58,931 bases of DNA from Paenibacillus sambharensis (GCF_003233845.1 NZ_QKRB01000062.1:1-58931); one strand, 5' to 3'; shown: positions 10,801 through 19,548, counted from the first letter of the stretch. The notes: a model not told the origin generated them from the sequence alone. Numbers and translations are program-made.

Positions 10801-10951
10801 CATGCTCAATATCTGCCGTCACCTCCGCTGGCAGCACAGCGGCTGCCGCCGATTCGGCAGATACAGAGCTGCCGGCTCCCGCCATCATCAGGACCGGAGC
10901 CAGCAGGATGACGGCAAGCAGCATACTCCCGGTTAACCTCAGGTATTTCAC
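7844..10951 (-). CDS. Periplasmic serine peptidase fused to cyclic-peptide ABC exporter (predicted acyl-D-Asn prodrug peptidase)
   Basis: 1,035 aa, GTG start with AGGAG 7 nt upstream. Residues 1-33 are a signal/membrane segment. Residues ~40-385 are a class C beta-lactamase/D-peptidase fold: S101-TSK104 (SxxK), Y195 in the second motif, and H335-DG (HxG). Three membrane segments follow (~400-500), then a six-helix ABC membrane domain (~510-800) and an ATPase with Walker A GGNGSGKST (~860), signature STGQ (~951), Walker B CLFDEW (~971) and switch H1008. The C-terminal half matches the SyrD/PvdE cyclic-peptide exporter family. The same architecture is known from N-acyl-D-Asn prodrug systems (ZmaM and PamJ type; XcnG and ClbP lack the ABC part). 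Inference: it exports the pre-antibiotic and cleaves off the acyl-D-Asn cap outside the cytoplasm, giving self-protection. The usual YxN motif reads YAT here, with Thr in the Asn position. It lies between the two NRPS genes, 27 and 53 bp away. Confidence 0.93.
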   Translation of the reverse strand: MKYLRLTGSMLLAVILLAPVLMMAGAGSSVSAESAAAAVLPAEVTADIEHEIKRFMDQGQIPGMSVVIVRGEDVVYSKGFGYADKEAERPVTDSTFFELGSTSKAYTALGVLKLSDAGLIKLDEPVQTYLPWLELTYKGEKQAVTLRQFLHHTSGIPFRTIDDIPALSGDDALEKTVRTLTDTELEHEPGSRHLYATINYDVLALVIEKVTGQSFEQYMYSEILQPLGLNNTYLSRQDVPEGGMATGYKLQFFGESAYDAPVYRGNTAAGYFISNAGDMAEWLKIQLGTAGLTKQQQKLVNRSHVPNRSIQPNADGSSYAMGWSVYQDGGGELSHDGSNPNFSSYVGIRPEEKVGVAVMANINSTYAIAAGQSVLNVMIGKAPVERASDMFKDLDRTSAAVILIALPLALLTAGFFIRSIAEVLSGKRRWKNRGWTGVAAIAASLLLLGLFGYCLYLVPDVLFSELSWNFVRVWAPDSLYYAILAIGASAVLFFVYSLFTYFMAKPNDKAIFNLAILSIFSGLGNAFIIFTINVALGSNEREFQSNLFIFFTLGILVYIIGQRIIRTNLVSITNDIVYNKRMELIGRILKSPFYKFEEIEGGKIHAGLNNDTETISDFANTFITGVTSLITLICCFVYLGIINWMGLLAALGIIALCVGLYIVVGMSANKLWGETRDIQNVFFRYINDLVQGFKELSMDRKRRREFHADIQDSCETYRDKRKQAEFKIAGAFVIGELLFTLVVGSIAFLFPLMFRSIEMDAVRSYVFIFLYMMGPIHSILNAVPNVIQMRISWNRINDLIKEVSAVETIEAEAGRDAHTGPVHIELRNLCYSYGGENGESFSVGPINYEFRSNEVVFITGGNGSGKSTVAKLITGLYVPTSGEILLNGSRVTASELGSCYSTIFSDFYLFEKLYGVDVQAKQHDIERYLKLLKIDGKVAVQDGKFSTIKLSTGQRKRLALLLSYLEDKPVCLFDEWAADQDPEFRQFFYESLLPELKQRGKCIIAITHDDRYFELADKMMKMEFGMVMQLEAAAV

Positions 10952-10978
10952 ACTAACACTCCTCTTGTGAACGATTCC

Positions 10979-13900
10979 TTACTCAAACAACAAGTCCAGG
11001 TCTTCCTGCGAGATGTTGACCGTCCCGAAATCGGATGGCGTAAAATCCACCTGCTCCGTAAGTACGCAGTGCTGGATGATATCCCTTATGCCCTGCTCCA
11101 GATGCTCTGCAAAATAACGGATGGTCTCCGGTCTGAACTGCCCGGTGCTGTAGCCGATGTCCAGCTGCAGTCTTCCGCCGGTTATGTAAGCATTGATGTC
11201 TACCAGGCAGGTTAGCGGATTGCCTTCTCCCGTGTCGGGACCGTGACTCTCACCCGACAGTTCAAAATACGGGGTGTCGAATGCCCGGTCCAGCTCGCCG
11301 AGATAGTTAAACCGGACAAGCTGCCGCTCCTCCATTACCAATGCAGGGTGCGGCGGCATGTAATGACGGATGCCGTAGTAGAAGCCGTTGTGCGGAATGC
11401 GGCGAAGCTGCTCCTTGCAGGACTTGATCTGCGAGCTGAGGTCCCCGCCTTCCCGGCGGAGACGAACCGGGTACATGGTCGTAAACCAGCCGACCGTTTC
11501 CGACAAGTCGATGCCGTCCAGCACATCCTCCCGGCCATGGCCCTCCAGCATGACAACGGCTTCCTCCCCGCCAGTCCAGCGGGTGAGCGAACGGGTAAGA
11601 GCACATATTAGCAGCTCTAATGTACGGGTCTGGTACGGCTTGTTCGCATCCGTCGTCAGCTTCACAGTCTCCTCTTCGCCGAGTGAGATACGCACCGTAT
11701 CACATTCCCCCAGCAGGGTTCCGCCGTCTGCCCTGTCGACGGGAATGCGAACGGGCGGATGCAGCTGCCCGGACCACTGCTCCTGCGTCCATATCTCTTC
11801 CTCCTTATGAGGCTCTGCCGCGGACAGCCGGTTAAGGGCCTGTGCCCACTCCTGGTAAGAGGTTGTCTTCGGTTTAAGCCCGGCCGCCTGCCCGGAAGCA
11901 GCTCCGCCCATGATGCGCTGCAGATCCTCGAGCAGGATCCGCCAGGATACGCCGTCAATGACCAGATGATGGGCGGTAAGCAGCAGTCTCTGCTCCCCTT
12001 CTCCAAGTCCGAACAAACAGCCGCGGAACAGCAGGTCATGCTGGAGATCAAGCGAGGCTTTCACCTGACGGCTGATGTCCTCGATAGCCGCTGACTGTTC
12101 TTCGTAAGGCAAGCCGCTTAAATCCACTTCGGTGAGCAGCTTCTCAGGGTGCGGACTCCTGTGCCGGTCATTGTAAAACAGCTCATTCCGCTGCAGGTTG
12201 ACATTCATACGCAGGCTGTCATGGCGGTCGATAAGCGCATTTAGCCACGTACGCAGCTCGCCGCCTGTCACCTGATGCTTCAAGCGCAGCAGGAAGGATT
12301 GATGGTAATAATGCGGTTCGCCGAAGGCCTGCGCGAAGAACCAGGACGTGATTGGTACCGGTTCCACAGCGCCGCTGCACGGCTGCTGCTGCCCCGCTGG
12401 CTGCAGGGATTGAATCGTCTCTATCCGGCGTGCCATGTCGGTCAGCAGCGGGGAGGTCAGCATGTCCTTCACCTTCAGCCTGTAACCCCGCTCCGCAAGC
12501 TTGGAGGAAATTTGTATGGCCTTGATCGAGTCGCCGCCCGCATGATAGAAGTTATGGCCAAGCCCAAGCTCATGGCTTCCCAGCACATCGCGTACAACCG
12601 TCAGAAGGGCTTCCTCCTGCGGTGAGCAGGCATCCACCATTTCTGCGCCGCTGGCGGCAGGGGCAGGCTGCGGCAGACGGGCGCGGTCCACCTTGCCATT
12701 GACGGTAAGCGGAATTTCCGTCAGGTAGACGAAGTGCTGCGGAATCATGTACTGCGGCAGTTCAGCCGACAAGCAGCCGCGTAGGCCGCTGTCCATGACA
12801 GAGGCTGCTTCCGGGCTTGCAGCTGCCAGTCCGTTCTCAACTCTGGGAACAATATAGCCGCACAGCGCCTTGCTGCCGCTCTCATCCTCGAGATCAATCA
12901 CAACCGCTTCCTTCACATCCGGGTGAAGCAGCAGCTGCTTTTCAATCTCGGCCAGCTCAATCCGGTAGCCCCTGATCTTGACCTGATGGTCCGTTCGTCC
13001 CAGATAATGGAGATTGCCATCTGCTCCAAATCTGGCTAGGTCACCGGTCCGGTACATGCGCTGTCCCGGAACAAAAGGATTGGGCAGGAACCTCTCCTCC
13101 ATAAGCTCCGGCCGGTTCATATAGCCCCGTGCCACTCCGTCACCGGAGATGTACATTTCACCCGACGCTCCCACACTGACCGGCTGCAGCCGGCTGTCCA
13201 GCACATAGATCTGCACATTGTCAGCCGGGACCCCGATTGGCACTGATGCGCCTTGATCCCGTTCCGCGTCGAACTCATAAATCATGCAGCCTACCACCGT
13301 TTCTGTAGGCCCATATTCATTGAAAATGCGAATATCCCCCTTAAGCTGATGGTGAATCTGCCGACATAATGCGATCTTGAGATCTTCCCCTCCGACAATT
13401 AACTTCTTGACTGAGCAGCCCTCAAGCTGCATGTCCCTGAACAGGCCGAGATGCGATGGCGTAAGCTTGATGATGGTGGCCCGGTTATCACGCAGAATGC
13501 GGTAGAGAGCAAAATCATGCTCATCCTCCGGATAAACGATAATCTGATGTCCCGCCACGAGCGGTGTGAAGATAGATGTGACCGTCAGGTCGAAGGCAAG
13601 GGATGAATAGAGCGGGAATATCTCAATGCCATTCGGGTCGGTATATACCTTCCTGGCCCACCAGATATAATTGGTCAGCCCCTGATGCTCGATCATAACG
13701 CCCTTCGGTCTTCCGGTAGAGCCAGAGGTGAAGATGACATAAGCCAAATCCTGCGGCTCGTTTACGTGTACCGGGTTCGCGTCATCCTCCGCTGCGAACC
13801 GGCTGTCGTCATCAAGCCGGATAACCGGGCCGCTGTAGGATATTTTCCCGCTGAGGTTCATATCGGTAAGCAGTACAGCCGCCTCCGAGGTGCCCAGCAT

Positions 13901-15550
13901 ATACTGCACCCGGTCGGCAGGGTAGGCCGGATCAACCGGAACATAGGCTCCGCCCGCCTTATGAACAGCAAGAATGGCTGTTACGGTGTTGGCGGAATGG
14001 CCGGCCATGATTGCTGCTATTTTTCCGCGGCCGATGCCCACCTTCCGTAGATAAGCCGCCATTCTGTTCGCGCGCTTATTGAGCTCATCATAGGTCCAGG
14101 CCACCCCGCCGGCTTCGGCCACTGCCGTGCGTACCGGCGTACGGAGCGCCTGCTCCTCGAAGAGCTGGATCACCGTCCGGCCCTGCGGGTAGGCAGCCGT
14201 CCGGCTGTTCCAGCTGTAGACAAGCTCCTCTTCGCGGGGCTTGCTCAATAGCTTCAGCTCCAACAACGGGGTTTCCGGCGCCGACAGAATCTGCTCCAGC
14301 AGCGTAAGGATGCTCTCGTGCAGCAGCCCGATTTCCTCTTCCGAGTAGTCGGCGGTCTTGTAATCGTAGTCCAGCTGCATACCGCGCTCCGGGTGCCATT
14401 CCGAAATGACCAGCTGCAGCGAGTAAATTTGGGAGCCCGAGTATATCTCCTGCGGGAGTGTAGGAATACCCGCAATATCCTGATTGAGCTGAAAGTGGTA
14501 GTAGTTGACTGAGAAGGGCAGAAGCTGTTCAATGTCATGTTTCTTGAGTTCCAATTCATTGACTAGCAGATCATAGGGGTACTTTTGGTGCTTGTAGCAT
14601 TTCTGAAGCTGACGGTCCACCTTCTGGATAAAGGCGGCTGATGCCATGGCTTCATCATCAATCTGAAGCCGGAGCGGCATCGTGCTGGTCATCATGCCAA
14701 ATACTTGCTTGAATTTCATCGTGTGGTTGGATACTGGGGTGCCGATCACGAGGTCCTGCTGTTCATAAAACTTATGCATATAAATCATGAAGAGGGAAGT
14801 AAACAAGGTATTAACCGAGCTGTTATGCTGCTTGATCCATTCCTTCACGCGGCCGGTCTGTTCCTGGCCCAGAAAGAAGGTCCGCCTGCGGCCCTCAAGA
14901 CGGTTCGAGCTGGCTGCCGTCCACTCCGGAAGCGCTGCGAACTGCTCCAGCCAGAATGTCCTGTCCTTCAGGAACCGGCCCGACTCCAGATAAGCCTGCT
15001 CCTGGCCGATGTAGCCAAGATAATCGGGAAGCTCCAGCTCGTCCGCGCTGCCTGCCGCCGCATACTGCTCATAAATGCCGTACAGCTGATCGACTATGAG
15101 CTGAAAGGAGAAGCCGTCTCCCACAATATGATGGATTTTGACATACATCCCGCTCTCCTCGTCACTTAGACGGGCGATAACGAAACGGAACAGCGGCTCT
15201 TCGTTCAAGGCGAACGGGCGTGATGCCTCCTGCCCGGCCCACTGTACAAACTCAGCGGCAGGGTTTGAAGCGCCGTACAAATCCAACCGGTCAACCGGGA
15301 ACGGGTGGTACGGTTCTTCGTACTGCCGCACATCACCTTGATTTTCCACCATTCTGTACCGGATTGCGGCATGCTGGCGGACAAAGTGATTGATGGCCTG
15401 CTCAAGGGCCTGCTCCTGAACTAATCCTTGGAACCGAACCAGGAAGGATAGATTGTGGAAGGCATGTCCACTGTAGATTTGCTCCATATACCAGATTCGC
15501 TTCTGGGCATGCGTAAGCTCAAACAATTGATTCTCGACTGCCGCTTTCAC
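10979..15550 (-). CDS. Nonribosomal peptide synthetase, C-A-T-E loading module, predicted D-Asn
   Basis: I chose the GTG at 15550 (1,523 aa) because AGAGGAGGAACC lies 8 nt before it; an upstream in-frame GTG at 15598 would translate that Shine-Dalgarno sequence. Domains: C (~1-430, HHIVGDG near residue 140), A (~460-960, FTSGSTGRPKG, NGKVDR), T (AGGDSIKA, ~1005) and E (~1080-1510, HHLVIDGVSW, EGHGRED, VGWFTTMYPV, NYLGELD). The A pocket read against GrsA is D-L-T-K-I-G-E-V-G-K, one conservative change from the textbook Asn code. A condensation domain at the very start of the first enzyme, with nothing upstream to donate a peptide, is typical of lipoinitiation (starter C) modules. Together this predicts an N-acyl-D-Asn starter. 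It is the first gene of the operon, and the D-configured unit is what the downstream peptidase family recognises. Confidence 0.95.
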   Translation of the reverse strand: MKAAVENQLFELTHAQKRIWYMEQIYSGHAFHNLSFLVRFQGLVQEQALEQAINHFVRQHAAIRYRMVENQGDVRQYEEPYHPFPVDRLDLYGASNPAAEFVQWAGQEASRPFALNEEPLFRFVIARLSDEESGMYVKIHHIVGDGFSFQLIVDQLYGIYEQYAAAGSADELELPDYLGYIGQEQAYLESGRFLKDRTFWLEQFAALPEWTAASSNRLEGRRRTFFLGQEQTGRVKEWIKQHNSSVNTLFTSLFMIYMHKFYEQQDLVIGTPVSNHTMKFKQVFGMMTSTMPLRLQIDDEAMASAAFIQKVDRQLQKCYKHQKYPYDLLVNELELKKHDIEQLLPFSVNYYHFQLNQDIAGIPTLPQEIYSGSQIYSLQLVISEWHPERGMQLDYDYKTADYSEEEIGLLHESILTLLEQILSAPETPLLELKLLSKPREEELVYSWNSRTAAYPQGRTVIQLFEEQALRTPVRTAVAEAGGVAWTYDELNKRANRMAAYLRKVGIGRGKIAAIMAGHSANTVTAILAVHKAGGAYVPVDPAYPADRVQYMLGTSEAAVLLTDMNLSGKISYSGPVIRLDDDSRFAAEDDANPVHVNEPQDLAYVIFTSGSTGRPKGVMIEHQGLTNYIWWARKVYTDPNGIEIFPLYSSLAFDLTVTSIFTPLVAGHQIIVYPEDEHDFALYRILRDNRATIIKLTPSHLGLFRDMQLEGCSVKKLIVGGEDLKIALCRQIHHQLKGDIRIFNEYGPTETVVGCMIYEFDAERDQGASVPIGVPADNVQIYVLDSRLQPVSVGASGEMYISGDGVARGYMNRPELMEERFLPNPFVPGQRMYRTGDLARFGADGNLHYLGRTDHQVKIRGYRIELAEIEKQLLLHPDVKEAVVIDLEDESGSKALCGYIVPRVENGLAAASPEAASVMDSGLRGCLSAELPQYMIPQHFVYLTEIPLTVNGKVDRARLPQPAPAASGAEMVDACSPQEEALLTVVRDVLGSHELGLGHNFYHAGGDSIKAIQISSKLAERGYRLKVKDMLTSPLLTDMARRIETIQSLQPAGQQQPCSGAVEPVPITSWFFAQAFGEPHYYHQSFLLRLKHQVTGGELRTWLNALIDRHDSLRMNVNLQRNELFYNDRHRSPHPEKLLTEVDLSGLPYEEQSAAIEDISRQVKASLDLQHDLLFRGCLFGLGEGEQRLLLTAHHLVIDGVSWRILLEDLQRIMGGAASGQAAGLKPKTTSYQEWAQALNRLSAAEPHKEEEIWTQEQWSGQLHPPVRIPVDRADGGTLLGECDTVRISLGEEETVKLTTDANKPYQTRTLELLICALTRSLTRWTGGEEAVVMLEGHGREDVLDGIDLSETVGWFTTMYPVRLRREGGDLSSQIKSCKEQLRRIPHNGFYYGIRHYMPPHPALVMEERQLVRFNYLGELDRAFDTPYFELSGESHGPDTGEGNPLTCLVDINAYITGGRLQLDIGYSTGQFRPETIRYFAEHLEQGIRDIIQHCVLTEQVDFTPSDFGTVNISQEDLDLLFE

Positions 15551-15662
15551 CGCTGGTTCCTCCTCTAAAAAGAAACAGTTATGTGAGAGCCGACGCACAA
15601 AAAAACAGCATCGGATCTATGTTCGGATGGGATCGGACAGATTCATGCTGCGTTTACTCTGA

Positions 15663-15719
15663 GGTTGTTTTATGGGGTTGTTATGAGGTTGTATAATAAT
15701 CTTTTCACAGTTTTGTTAA
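15663..15719 (-). promoter_or_regulatory. Candidate promoter of the NRPS operon with three GGTTGT direct repeats
   Basis: On the minus strand TTAACA (15719-15714) and TATACA (15695-15690) are 18 nt apart, a plausible sigma-A promoter about 140 nt upstream of the NRPS1 start. The surrounding 15,660-15,790 is very AT-rich, unlike the rest of the window. On the plus strand GGTTGT occurs at 15663, 15676 and 15687, spaced 13 and 11 bp, from the -10 into the early transcribed region. A GTTTT-gtt-AAAAC inverted repeat overlaps the -35. These could be regulator sites; which regulator is unknown. Confidence 0.4.
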
Positions 15720-15924
15720 AACAATTGTCTAATTGTATTAATAATTAATAAAGAAAAATATTAATATAAAATAAATCCCATGTTGTTTTTTCATTAATTT
15801 CTCACATTCAGTAATCATCATACTTGTAAAAATATATCGGATATCTCATATGAAAGGGATAGTCTCTCAGCCTTATTTTCCAGACTTCTTCCTGAACTTC
15901 TAAAAATGACAAAATAACAGAAAA

Positions 15925-15961
15925 AGCCGATATCGGACATGACTCATGTCCGATACCGGCT
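15925..15961 (-). terminator. Rho-independent terminator, 16-bp stem
   Basis: Arms 15925-15940 and 15946-15961 match over 16 bp with one mismatch around a 5-nt loop. On the minus strand a T-rich tract follows, about 84 nt after the ABC permease stop at 16045. It ends the ABC operon before the NRPS promoter. The remaining sequence between 15720 and 16044 is AT-rich and shows no convincing gene. Confidence 0.85.
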
Positions 15962-16044
15962 TCCGCCTTTTTCACAAACCGACATCTGTATGGTTTGGAT
16001 GATCGAATTTTTTTCCCATTCAAATGGTGTAACGCTTGATGCCG

Positions 16045-17643
16045 TTAGCGCTGCAGTTGATTGCGTCTGCCAATTATTGCTGCCGCCAGCAGCACTACCG
16101 TAATAATTAAATAGATAAACGGCATGCCTTTTTCCGGTGATGAAGCCATACTGCCCATAAAGTCGAATACTTGCAGCTGGTTCATTACACCTACGAACAT
16201 GATGACCAATAGCACCACTTCAAAGGTTTTATTCGTCCGCGTCCATATACCTAAAGCCAGTGCAAGTGAAGGGATGAACATGGCCCCTACGAACCAGGCG
16301 AACAATCCGCCCAGATCGCCTTCAAGCAGCAGCTTCAAACCAAATCCGATTCCCGTAAGCAGCGCAATGATGAAGCCCGCACACCAGGTCGCCGGAATTT
16401 GGCGCTCAAGCGGGTGCATGCTGGAAAATACGATATCACGTGTATTGAAGCGAAGCTCCCTGACACCCATGGAGGACCAGATCAGAATCGGCCATACCCA
16501 GGTGAGCGGGCCGAGCATGCTCCTGACCATATCCAGCGGCAGCAGCAGATCGCCTGCAATGAACACAATCGCGACCAGATACCACCACCACTTCTGTCCT
16601 TTCAGCATAAGCCAGAGCTCATACCGGAGCAAATTGAGGAAGCTGAACTGCAGCGATATCCCGGATAAGGCTTTAGCTGACAAGCCGCCGCTGGATTCCC
16701 AGCCCTCGTCCTTGCCGCCCTTCTTCTTCCTTCTGAAGATGCTGAAGAGGTCGAACGATTCCCTGGTCATCACCTTGTCGAAGCCTCTGAATACCAGTGC
16801 CGCCAGCAGCACGACTGCCAGCGCGATTACCACCCAGGCCAGACGGCCGGCTACAATCTCCGATGTCCAGTCCACGCCGCCCCAGACGAAGGTTTCCAGC
16901 GGACGGTCCAGCTCAATGATGCCGTCAGCCCGTTCCACCGGGCCTGTTACATTCTTCTGCTCACGGAAGGTATCGATCATGCTGTCATAGAATACCTCCA
17001 GCCCCATGGGACTGCTGAGGGCCAGATTGCCCAGCTGTACGGTTACTCCATAGTTCAGGAAAACCTGAGACCAGAGGAAGAAGTAGACGATAATGCCGGC
17101 GCCGCCGCTGAGGAAACGGGTGGATTCGAACAGCACGGCCAGTGCTGCCACCAGCGCCATGACCGGAAGAGCAACCAGGACGAACGGCAGCAGCAGATCC
17201 AACAGCTGAATCGTCGTATCCTCGTTGCGGATCAGCTGCATGGCGATCGATACCAGGAATGCGATAAGCACGATAATAGCCAGCACGATAAAATTGCTCA
17301 CAAACTTGCCGAACAGATAGCCGAACTTGCTGATCGGCGTTGTGGCGATGATCTGGCCCACCCGCGTCATCCGGTCGCGGTCAATGGCGTTCTTCACCAG
17401 CGCGAAGCCAATCAGGCTGAGAATCGTCACCGTTGACATGACGACCGTGGCGCCGATCCAGGCTGAATTGTAAACTCCGCGATGCTCGTTGATCATGACC
17501 ACGCCGTACTTGGCATCTGTGAACGGCACGAAGAAGTAAGCCGCCAGAATGGTCAGAACAATGGTTACCAGAAACCCGTAGCTGCGTGCCCGTTCATAAA
17601 AATCCGCCCGGACGATGTGGTAGAGGGAGCGAAAGCTAGTCAT
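16045..17643 (-). CDS. ABC-2 type transporter permease
   Basis: 532 aa with about 12 predicted membrane segments in two sets of six, separated by a large hydrophilic region with a basic patch (RRKKKGGKDEG, ~305-320). This is the size and layout of ABC-2 permeases paired with a single ATPase. Its ATG lies inside the end of the upstream ATPase gene (8-bp overlap), so the two are translationally coupled and should form one exporter. Substrate unknown. It is the last gene of the five-gene GntR-controlled operon. Confidence 0.88.
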   Translation of the reverse strand: MTSFRSLYHIVRADFYERARSYGFLVTIVLTILAAYFFVPFTDAKYGVVMINEHRGVYNSAWIGATVVMSTVTILSLIGFALVKNAIDRDRMTRVGQIIATTPISKFGYLFGKFVSNFIVLAIIVLIAFLVSIAMQLIRNEDTTIQLLDLLLPFVLVALPVMALVAALAVLFESTRFLSGGAGIIVYFFLWSQVFLNYGVTVQLGNLALSSPMGLEVFYDSMIDTFREQKNVTGPVERADGIIELDRPLETFVWGGVDWTSEIVAGRLAWVVIALAVVLLAALVFRGFDKVMTRESFDLFSIFRRKKKGGKDEGWESSGGLSAKALSGISLQFSFLNLLRYELWLMLKGQKWWWYLVAIVFIAGDLLLPLDMVRSMLGPLTWVWPILIWSSMGVRELRFNTRDIVFSSMHPLERQIPATWCAGFIIALLTGIGFGLKLLLEGDLGGLFAWFVGAMFIPSLALALGIWTRTNKTFEVVLLVIMFVGVMNQLQVFDFMGSMASSPEKGMPFIYLIITVVLLAAAIIGRRNQLQR

Positions 17644-18523
17644 TCCGGCTTCCTCCCCGGCTGTCGGAAATACAGTACAGGTATGCGTCCTCCATTGCCG
17701 GTGTAGTCAGCCTCGCATCTGGAGCGGGCTTCATATCCGACACGATTCTGACCTGCAGCCCTTTACTGCTGCGAATGGTGCCGCTGATGATCCACTGCTT
17801 GCGCATCGCCTGAACATCCTGGTCCGAGACAATAACCTCCCACACCTTGCCCTCCACCGTCTGAAGCAGGGCGTCCGGGTCCGAGTGATGCATCAGCTTG
17901 CCCTTCGATATGATCGCAATGCTGCCGGCTGTCGCTTCCACATCAGAGACGATATGCGTGGAGAAAATGATGATCCGCTCACCTGAGAGATCGGACAGCA
18001 GGTTCCGGAAGCGGACACGTTCGATCGGGTCCAGGCCAACCGTCGGTTCATCAACGATCAGGATCTGCGGGTCATTGAGCAGTGCCTGGGCGATGCCGAC
18101 GCGCTGCCTCATCCCGCCGGAGAAGCCCCCGATTGCCCGTTTGCGGGCATGGGTCAGGTTGACGAGCTGCAGAAGCTCATCAATCCGCTTCTTGGCCGTC
18201 CGCTTGCTGATTCCTTTAATTGCCGCGATATATTCCAGGAACTCTACCGCGTTCAGGTTGGGGTAGACACCGAAATCCTGCGGCAAATAACCGAGAACCC
18301 TGCGGAGCTCGTTAGGCTTCTTGGAGATATCCTCCCCGTTCCACTGTACCGTCCCGCTCGTGGGGTCCGTAATTGTGGATATAATCCGCATCAGTGTCGA
18401 TTTGCCCGCCCCGTTCTCCCCCAGCAGTCCAAGTACACCTGGCCTCAGCTGCAGATTGAAGTCCTTCAATGCCCAGAAGTTGCCCTTGTACTGCTTGCTC
18501 ACCTGATTGATTGCCAGCTCCAT
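17636..18523 (-). CDS. ABC transporter ATP-binding protein (ABC-2 class)
   Basis: Start set at ATG 18523 (295 aa, MELAINQVSKQYKG), with GGAGAGGAG upstream; the frame stays open to 18727 but that extension has no family features. Walker A is GENGAGKST, the signature FSGGMRQRVG, Walker B ILIVDEPTVGLDP, followed by STHIVSD. It energises the permease it overlaps. A 7-bp-stem hairpin (18552-18569) lies directly upstream and could attenuate read-through from the first ABC pair. Confidence 0.92.
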   Translation of the reverse strand: MELAINQVSKQYKGNFWALKDFNLQLRPGVLGLLGENGAGKSTLMRIISTITDPTSGTVQWNGEDISKKPNELRRVLGYLPQDFGVYPNLNAVEFLEYIAAIKGISKRTAKKRIDELLQLVNLTHARKRAIGGFSGGMRQRVGIAQALLNDPQILIVDEPTVGLDPIERVRFRNLLSDLSGERIIIFSTHIVSDVEATAGSIAIISKGKLMHHSDPDALLQTVEGKVWEVIVSDQDVQAMRKQWIISGTIRSSKGLQVRIVSDMKPAPDARLTTPAMEDAYLYCISDSRGGSRND

Positions 18524-18789
18524 CTCTCGATCATTCTCCTCTCCAAAATAAACGGTTCCGCAGAACCGTGAAGCTCCAGAAGCATCTATGCGTGCAAATG
18601 GTTCGTATTGCCTGTAGAAATGTGTATGATCAATCAAAGGTGTGGTCGTTTCGTACGGGTATGCTGCGCTTCTAGGGGAAGCCGGCAGCATGGAGTGCGG
18701 GACTGATGTGGATGTTGTGTGGTTCATCGTTTATGATGATGACTGCTTGCCCGGACCGCCGGATGATGGTCAACCGGCGGCCCGGCCAT
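18524..18789 (-). other. Intercistronic region with two hairpins
   Basis: The 266 bp between the two ABC pairs hold a 12-bp GC-rich inverted repeat (18751-18762 / 18774-18785) just after the permease stop at 18790, without a T-tract. Nearer the next gene is ACGGTTC-cgca-GAACCGT (18552-18569), followed on the minus strand by TTTATTTT. They may lower or process read-through so that the second ABC pair is expressed at a different level. No separate gene seen. Confidence 0.5.
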
Positions 18790-19548
18790 TCAGTTCGTGA
18801 CTTGCGCTTTTTCCTTAAGCAGCCAATTGTTAACAAGCAGCAGAGCTGCCGAGAGAATCAGCAGAAGGATAATTCCACCGAGTGAGTAAGTGGCATACTC
18901 CACTGCCAGACTTTCATTCGCCAGGCTGATTCCGAGCGGCAGCCGGAATGGCAGCCATTCGAGCCAGCCACCTAGCATGGAGCCGATGCTGACCGCAAGA
19001 ACAGCGCACAGGGCTGCGAATGCCGGCAGGGAGCCATAACGCACCGATTTTCCCGCGAGGAAGACAAATCCCAGGCCCAGGCTGAACATAACGGCGTACA
19101 GCAGCAGGACAGCATCCATCCGGTAAGCCTGCGCAAGCAGCGGCTTCATGGACTGCGAAATGCCGGAGAGCCCGTCGATAACATGTGCTTCATAGGTGTA
19201 GATGCCAAGCGTCGCGGCCGAGCATGCCCCCATGATCAGCACCGTCATCGCGGCTGCGGCAGTCAGCTTCGCGAGCAGGACCGGATATCCGGAGCCAGGT
19301 GAATTCATCCAGTAATAGACCGTGTGACTCTTCCATTCAGCCTGGAGCGACTGCAGGAACAGCACAGGCATCAAGAAAGCACTCAGGTAGGTACCAAAGA
19401 TCGACAGAACGGTTGCAAGACCCGGTTCTACGCCATGCGCAAGCACGAAGCAGCCCAGCTGCAGGAACATCAGCATCGAGAAGGACAGGAGGAAGGCGAA
19501 TCGGGATTGGCGTATATCCTTGTGTAATAAAGACCGGTAAGCTTTCAC
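18790..19548 (-). CDS. ABC transporter permease
   Basis: 252 aa with six hydrophobic segments and no clear extracellular domain. Its ATG overlaps the stop of the ATPase gene by 4 nt. The order GntR regulator, ATPase, permease resembles the YtrABC/YhcEFGH class of Bacillus transporters, which respond to cell-wall antibiotics. The overall pattern is family-like but I do not recognise a specific orthologue. Confidence 0.82.
   Translation of the reverse strand: MKAYRSLLHKDIRQSRFAFLLSFSMLMFLQLGCFVLAHGVEPGLATVLSIFGTYLSAFLMPVLFLQSLQAEWKSHTVYYWMNSPGSGYPVLLAKLTAAAAMTVLIMGACSAATLGIYTYEAHVIDGLSGISQSMKPLLAQAYRMDAVLLLYAVMFSLGLGFVFLAGKSVRYGSLPAFAALCAVLAVSIGSMLGGWLEWLPFRLPLGISLANESLAVEYATYSLGGIILLLILSAALLLVNNWLLKEKAQVTN

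Noticed and set aside
15808-16023. 71-codon minus-strand ORF upstream of the NRPS operon
   Set aside because: It runs through the 16-bp-stem terminator, has no ribosome binding site and no recognisable sequence.
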